Shown here: positions 8,486-14,523 of the stretch, piece after piece | How positions within the stretch are numbered: position 1 is the first letter of the stretch | Layout of the letters: each line of letters opens with the position of its first letter | Source of the DNA: Nitrospira sp. | Lineage (GTDB): Bacteria; Nitrospirota; Nitrospiria; Nitrospirales; Nitrospiraceae | Direction of reading: 5' to 3' | Assembly: GCA_020697375.1 (NCBI GenBank) | Contig: JAJFBJ010000153.1 | Span: forward strand, 1-14,523 | DNA length: 14,523 nt | Notes under the pieces: generated by a model | Told to the model about the DNA's origin: nothing | What the model saw: only the letters and a program-made list of their open reading frames with translations | The model's database searches: none | Made by a program: the position numbers and the translations under genes

Positions 8486-9702
8486 AGCAACCCTGGCTCC
8501 TGCAACAACCGATTGACCGCTGACAGAAATAATCCGCCGCGGTGGCCATCCGTCACGCGATGGTCGGCTGACAGGCTTGCCGTTATGACCGGTCTCGTGA
8601 CCACTTGCCCATCGACAACCCACGGCCGTGCCGCAATTTTGCCGAAACCGACTAGGCCGACTTGCGGTGGATAGATTACTCCAAAGACGTTTTCTACCCC
8701 TTGCTCCCCGAGACTCGTGACCGTGATCGTGGGATCGGAGAATTCAGAGCTCCGTAAGGTTCCTGAGCGAGCTCGCTTAACCACTTCTTGGAAGCTTTTC
8801 ATCAACTCATCAAGTGGTTGCTTGTCTGTATGGTGAATGGCTGGCGCAACAAGCCCTCCTTGCCGGAGAGAAACTGCAACCCCGACATGGATGTCGAGGC
8901 TTTGAGCAGCAGCGTTCTCCTTCCAAAACCCATTCAATTCCGGGACCTGTCGCAGAGCCAATGCCACGGCCTTTATCAACAAAACGCCATAGAGCAGTCG
9001 ATCCGTGACCGGCCGTTTCAGATTGTGTTCCGTCAGCCAGGTCATCGCTTGGCACATGTCGATGGTCGTGCTGAGGTAATAATGAGGAATGTCGCGTTTT
9101 GATCTGGCCATCGCAGCAGCGATGGTCTGCCGTATGCGGGTCTGCCTATCAGCCGCAGTAGCTGTCTCGGCTGTGGTAGGTACAATTGCTTCAGGCCGTC
9201 CCTTCCGGACCTTACCACTTCGCTCCGCGGCAGCTTCGATATCCTGTCGCGTGATGGCGCTATCCGGTCCTGTTCCTGGTACGGTGCAGGGATCGACCCC
9301 CAGTTCTGCTGCTAGCTGTCGGGCAGAGGGGGAGATTCGGAGTCGAACGGATTCACCCACTGGAGGAACGGAAGGGGTCGCCGGTACTTTACGCGGGGGC
9401 TCCTTGATCTCCTCCTTGGGAGGAATATCAACCTGAGCCTGTGTTCCACTTAATGGCGTTGGCTTTCCCTCATCTCGAATGATCGCCATCACAGTGCCGA
9501 CCGGCACTGTATCACCAGGTTTTGTAATCAGCTCTTCGATGATGCCAGTCTGAAATGATTCGATCTCGATAGTGGCCTTATCGGTATCGACCTCTGCGAT
9601 TATATCGCCCCTCGCGACCCGGTCACCTGCCTTCTTTTTCCATTCGACGAGTTTCCCCTCAGTCATGTCAGAGCCAAGGATCGGCATGACGAATTCAGCC
9701 AT
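8482..9702 (-). CDS. pdhC: Dihydrolipoamide acetyltransferase, E2 of pyruvate dehydrogenase
   Basis: This 406-residue protein is the core of the 2-oxoacid dehydrogenase complex and transfers acetyl from the lipoyl arm to CoA. It has one N-terminal lipoyl domain (about residues 1-80, lipoyl Lys42 in DTDKATIE). A Pro-rich linker leads to a peripheral-subunit-binding domain (about 122-158, [16 protein letters not shown]). The catalytic domain starts near 185 and ends with the active-site HRVTDG (His381, Asp385). ATG 9700-9702 is chosen because AGGGG lies six bases upstream and the protein then starts [16 protein letters not shown], as expected. The gene follows pdhB by 66 bp and overlaps acp by 4 bp. 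No E3 gene is visible in the window. Confidence 0.95.
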   Translation of the reverse strand: MAEFVMPILGSDMTEGKLVEWKKKAGDRVARGDIIAEVDTDKATIEIESFQTGIIEELITKPGDTVPVGTVMAIIRDEGKPTPLSGTQAQVDIPPKEEIKEPPRKVPATPSVPPVGESVRLRISPSARQLAAELGVDPCTVPGTGPDSAITRQDIEAAAERSGKVRKGRPEAIVPTTAETATAADRQTRIRQTIAAAMARSKRDIPHYYLSTTIDMCQAMTWLTEHNLKRPVTDRLLYGVLLIKAVALALRQVPELNGFWKENAAAQSLDIHVGVAVSLRQGGLVAPAIHHTDKQPLDELMKSFQEVVKRARSGTLRSSEFSDPTITVTSLGEQGVENVFGVIYPPQVGLVGFGKIAARPWVVDGQVVTRPVITASLSADHRVTDGHRGGLFLSAVNRLLQEPGLL

Positions 9703-9768
9703 AGCACACCCCTGTAAACTGTGAAGTGTGAGGCCGGACATGGAAGCTGCTACCAGTCATTGTGTCAT

Positions 9769-10688
9769 CTATCGCAGGAGATCGTGAACTGCTTTGATGA
9801 TGCCTTCCACATTGGGAAGGGCGGCGTCTTCAAGATGCTTGGGATAGGGAATCGGCACTTCCGCGCTACAAACACGCGCAACTGGGCTGTCGAGATCATA
9901 GAAGGCTCCTTCCATGATCTGCGCACTTACTTCTGCGGCAAAACTTCCAGTCCGCCATGCTTCGTCGATGATGACCGCTCGGTGAGTCTTTTCCACTGAC
10001 CTTAGTATTGCCGCACGGTCAAGTGGTCGCAGTACCCGGAGATCAATGACTTCCGCATCAACGCCTTCCTCGGCAGGCTGACGTCTTTCCCTCTCCGCCG
10101 CACAGCAGCAGTCGCAATATCGACCGAAAGCGCTTCATCGAGTTCCCCTTCCATCGGATATAGATACGCATGCTCGAAAATGAAGACCGGATCTGGTTCC
10201 TTCAAGGCAGTCAACAGCATGCCCCTCGCATCGGTCACAGTCGCAGGTGTGAGGACTTTAATGCCAGGAATATGGGCGTACCACCCCTCAAAACTGTGCG
10301 AGTGCTGTGCGGCGACTTGTCGCCCAGCACCGGTAGCAATGCGCACGATCAAGGGAATACTGAACTGTCCGCCCGACATGTGGCGAATTGTCGCCGCATT
10401 GTTCACGATCTGATCCAGGGCCAGCAAACTGAAGTTCACTGTCATGACTTCAACGATGGGTCGCATGCCTCCGAGTGCCGCCCCGATGCCAGCACCAACA
10501 AATGTGGATTCAGAAAGCGGGGTGTCCCGAATGCGTTCCGGTCCGAATTCTTCCAAGAATCCCTTGCTGCACGCGTAGGTGCCTCCATAACGTCCCACAT
10601 CCTCTCCCATAAGGAAAACCAACGGATCATTCAGTAACGCTTCACGCATTCCTGCGCGTACGCCGTCACGGTAGGTAAGCTTTCCCAT
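9769..10688 (-). pseudogene. pdhB: Pyruvate dehydrogenase E1 beta subunit, internal deletion and frameshift
   Basis: The gene starts at ATG 10686-10688, overlapping the pdhA stop by one base (TGATG). The first 205 codons give a normal E1 beta N-terminal half: [18 protein letters not shown], the catalytic-region TPLSES (Glu60), [18 protein letters not shown] and [15 protein letters not shown], up to GKDVSL. That frame then runs out of homology and stops at 10002. The rest of the protein is present in another frame from about 10073: [32 protein letters not shown] and [19 protein letters not shown], ending at TAG 9769-9771. About 20 residues (normally ITYGG and the following helix) are missing. 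The joined length of 920 bp is not a multiple of three. The bases CAGCCTG (10080-10074) fit both sides, which suggests deletion between short repeats. Without E1 beta the E1 heterotetramer could not form. An assembly error is possible. Confidence 0.88.
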
Positions 10689-11677
10689 CACATGCCCTGG
10701 CCTGTCGGCTTCGCCGGTGTATACACATCCTTGGTCAAGTCGTTGAGGGGTTCCCATGTTCCCTCCTCGGCGAAAGCCTCGGCGTCGGCAATTTCGGCGG
10801 CAATGGTAGATTCCATCTTTTGTGTGTCAATATCCTCTAGGAGACCATTCGCACGAAGCTGTCGCTCCAATAAGGCGATGGGGTCTCGCTGTTTCCACTG
10901 GGCGACTTCCTGTTTGGCCCGATAGAGTTCCGCATCGTACATGGAGTGTGCTCGAAAACGGTACGTTCGGTATTCGATAAGATAGGGACCAGCACCTTGC
11001 CTCACGAGGTCCACGGCTTTTCTGGTGGCGGATTCCACCGCGAGAACGTCCATTCCATCCACGGCTTCTGCTGGAATAGCGTAGGCGTCCGCCTTGCGCG
11101 CGATGTCGGTCTGAGATTGATGGCGGACAAGGGCGGTTCCCATCGCGTAAAGATTGTTCTCACAGAGGAACAGCACAGGGAGTTTCCAGAGAGCGGCTAG
11201 GTTGAGCGACTCGTGAAATTCACCTTCTGCCACGGCTCCATCGCCGAAGAAACAGGCTGTGACCCAGGGCCGACTCTGCAGCTTATCGGCCAGCGCAAGC
11301 CCGACGGCAACCGGTAAGCCGCCTCCCACAATGGCAAGTCCTCCATAGAACCGGCGTGATGCATCAAAGAAATGCATAGACCCCCCGCGCCCCCTCGCAC
11401 ACCCGTTCGCTTTCCCATAGAGCTCAGCCATCAACGGGCGCATTGGGGTGCCCCGCACGAGCGAATGGCCATGTTCGCGATACGTCGCAACTATAGCATC
11501 GTCGAGAGTGAACGCAGGCATAGCACCGACGGCTACGGCTTCTTCTCCGATGTACAAGTGGAGAAAACCACGAATGTTCCCAATGCTGTACAGCTCCGCA
11601 CACTTTTCCTCGAAACGCCTGATGCGCAACATTTGGTGCAGTAACCACAATCCATGAGCACGATCAATACTGTTCAC
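10688..11677 (-). CDS. pdhA: Pyruvate dehydrogenase E1 alpha subunit
   Basis: This 329-residue subunit of the thiamine-diphosphate enzyme decarboxylates pyruvate together with E1 beta. It shows [30 protein letters not shown] and the [16 protein letters not shown] loop. It also has the TPP motif [31 protein letters not shown] (written here only as a motif, Gly145 to Asn175), and [15 protein letters not shown], which holds the regulatory-loop serine seen in the family. The length is normal and nothing appears missing. The start is GTG 11675-11677 without a strong ribosome site. It lies 71 bp after the acsA stop, so the two may share a transcript. Confidence 0.95.
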   Translation of the reverse strand: MNSIDRAHGLWLLHQMLRIRRFEEKCAELYSIGNIRGFLHLYIGEEAVAVGAMPAFTLDDAIVATYREHGHSLVRGTPMRPLMAELYGKANGCARGRGGSMHFFDASRRFYGGLAIVGGGLPVAVGLALADKLQSRPWVTACFFGDGAVAEGEFHESLNLAALWKLPVLFLCENNLYAMGTALVRHQSQTDIARKADAYAIPAEAVDGMDVLAVESATRKAVDLVRQGAGPYLIEYRTYRFRAHSMYDAELYRAKQEVAQWKQRDPIALLERQLRANGLLEDIDTQKMESTIAAEIADAEAFAEEGTWEPLNDLTKDVYTPAKPTGQGM

Positions 11678-11748
11678 GATCTTGATCCCACAATTCCTGA
11701 ATGGTTACAGTTTCCCCCCGGGGTTGTCTCTAATCTAAATCCTTAATT

Positions 11749-13503
<1,755 letters not shown>

Positions 13504-13808
13504 AATAGTCTTAGTCTCTCTGAGCATAAGTTCTGCAAGGTAGGGACCACAGAACGTTAACCCTAACTTTAATGATCCGCTTACAAATCCAAGGACTGCG
13601 AACTGGAACGTGAGTAGAACCAATCCAGAGTTCTGTAGCACAAATCATCAGTCTGGAAATGCGAGAGGGGAAAATCGCGCCAATGATCGTTTGTCGTGAT
13701 GCAGGAGCCTGTCGAGCCAAGAATGCGACAGGTCGTAAAGCGTCCCCTTATTTCGCGTGGCAGCAAACAGTGTTATATGAAGCACAATAACAAGCACCCA
13801 ATGATCGT
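13504..13808. promoter_or_regulatory. Divergent promoter region between acsA and the GNAT gene
   Basis: This 305-bp non-coding stretch must carry the promoters of both divergent genes. The clearest structure is a perfect 7-bp inverted repeat, CCTGTCG at 13708-13714 and CGACAGG at 13726-13732, with an 11-base loop. It could be a regulator-binding site or an RNA hairpin in the GNAT leader. I could not place -35/-10 elements with confidence. Minus-strand open frames here are short and rest partly on the 80-bp repeat. Confidence 0.5.
13708..13732. repeat. Inverted repeat (7-bp arms, 11-base loop)
   Basis: CCTGTCG and CGACAGG are exact reverse complements separated by 11 bases, about 75 bp before the GNAT start codon. 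No run of T follows on either strand, so it is not a typical intrinsic terminator. An operator is the more likely role, but that is inference. Confidence 0.5.
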
Positions 13809-14523
13809 ATGAACCCTGTTCGCCCACTTTATGTCCCGCCTCTCCTGTACGATAAACACGAGTCTGCATCACTGATACTTCGGGATGGATCAACTGCCCT
13901 GATCCGTCTGGCCGATCAGAACGATGCAATACCGATGACGAGTCTGCATCACTGATACTTCGGGATGGATCAACTGCCCTGATCCGTCTGGCCGATCAGA
14001 ACGATGCAATAGCGATGCAAGAATTTGTAGGGCGTCTCTCACCAGAGTCCAAGCACCATAGGTTTTTCTCCGAGAGTACTCCCTCCACCGATCGTCTTCG
14101 AACCTTGTGCGACTCATCCAATCCCTGTTCTCAGCTCACGTTCATTGTCACCCGGGTGTTCAACGGCGTTCTTCGGATCATCGCGAGCGGCTCTTATTGG
14201 GCGAGGGATTCGCGGAGTGCTGAGGTGGCAATGGCCGTAGACGACGAGTTTCATGGCAAAGGCCTGGGGACGCTTCTCTTAGAACGGCTCGCTTTGCGAG
14301 CGATCAGAAACGGGTTTACGCGTCTGTGGGCGGTGACTCATGCAGAGAATCTGGCCATGCGCGAAGTCTTCAGAGAATCAGGCTTCACCGCCCATGAAGC
14401 CTATGAAAGCGGCGACATTGAGGTGGAATTATCACTTATCCCCACAATGACGACCGTCATGCGGGCCGAACTGCGGGAACGGCTCGCAACGATTGCCTCT
14501 CTCCGATCGTTTTTCCACCCACG
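13809..14523 (+). pseudogene. GNAT acetyltransferase domain, probably the N-terminus of a GNAT/acyl-CoA-ligase fusion; 80-bp duplication, 3' partial
   Basis: The frame from ATG 13809 reads MNPVRPLYVPPLLYDKHESA and enters a GNAT domain (LILRDGSTALIRLADQNDAI). It then meets an 80-bp tandem duplication and stops at TGA 13953-13955, after 48 codons. The same protein resumes in the second copy, in another frame, and stays open to the window end. It includes the acetyl-CoA-binding turn DDEFHGKGLGTLLLERLA and GFTRLWAVTHAENLAMREVF. The final residues (ERLATIASLRSFFHP) resemble the linker into an NDP-forming acyl-CoA ligase domain with the order GNAT then ligase, but that domain is outside the window. 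The related Pat enzymes acetylate acetyl-CoA synthetase, and this gene diverges from acsA, which supports that role by inference. No ATG or GTG start restores the second frame upstream of the duplication, so the product looks broken unless the repeat is an error. Confidence 0.75.
13858..14017 (+). repeat. Tandem duplication, two 80-bp copies
   Basis: Bases 13858-13937 and 13938-14017 are identical except one position (C at 13932, G at 14012). The unit starts ACGAGTCTGCATC and ends CGATG. Its length is not a multiple of three, so it shifts the frame of the GNAT gene it lies in. There are only two copies and no spacers, so it is not a CRISPR array. The single mismatch argues slightly against a pure assembly duplication. 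Confidence 0.95.

Noticed and set aside
13504..13641. 46-codon N-terminal extension of acsA
   Set aside because: It is hydrophobic, unlike the AcsA family, and has no ribosome site; the family N-terminus fits the ATG at 13503.
13858..14017. CRISPR-like repeat
   Set aside because: There are two head-to-tail copies of 80 bp without spacers, and they lie inside a coding sequence.
13648..14117. Minus-strand open frames with repeated peptide HRSDRPDGSGQLIHPEVSVMQTR
   Set aside because: The repeated peptide is only the 80-bp tandem duplication read on the wrong strand of the GNAT gene.

Overview
The window is a bacterial chromosomal segment with compact, mostly minus-strand operons. Its gene content fits a Nitrospira-like (Nitrospirota) bacterium: an acetyl-CoA synthetase next to a pyruvate dehydrogenase operon, an archaeal-type fructose-1,6-bisphosphate aldolase/phosphatase, and a GNAT domain of the type that heads a GNAT/acyl-CoA-ligase fusion. 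This taxonomic guess comes from recalled family resemblance only, not from a search.

Layout. Positions 1-592 (+) hold the 3' part of a stand-alone phosphoribosyltransferase, followed by a broken fbp aldolase/phosphatase gene (679-1564, +). Converging on it from the right is a complete phosphate operon on the minus strand, read pstS, pstC, pstA, pstB, phoU (6188 down to 1808). Between pstS and the next operon lie a short plus-strand gene remnant (about 6354-6449) and a frameshifted monohaem cytochrome c (6834 down to 6485). A second minus-strand block follows, read from the right: acsA (acetyl-CoA synthetase), pdhA, pdhB (broken), pdhC (E2), an acyl carrier protein, and prs (PRPP synthetase). 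Divergent from acsA, at the right edge, is the start of a GNAT-domain gene that contains an 80-bp tandem duplication and leaves the window.

How the genes work together. pstSCAB-phoU forms a high-affinity phosphate importer and its signalling partner. acsA and pdhABC are two routes to acetyl-CoA, from acetate and from pyruvate. The small ACP gene overlaps the E2 stop codon, so it is probably translated with the lipoylated E2. The divergent GNAT gene is a plausible lysine acetyltransferase acting on AcsA, whose conserved target-type motif PKTRSGK is intact. prs and the phosphoribosyltransferase belong to PRPP metabolism.

The most unusual feature is recurrent damage. Three genes (fbp, the cytochrome c and pdhB) each lose a short internal segment with a frameshift, and in each case the two sides of the junction appear to share 7-12 bp. 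A fourth gene (GNAT) carries an 80-bp out-of-frame tandem duplication. Either this lineage accumulates short-homology rearrangements and is losing these genes, or the assembly carries systematic local errors. Raw reads would decide. I found no CRISPR array, insertion sequence, tRNA or rRNA.
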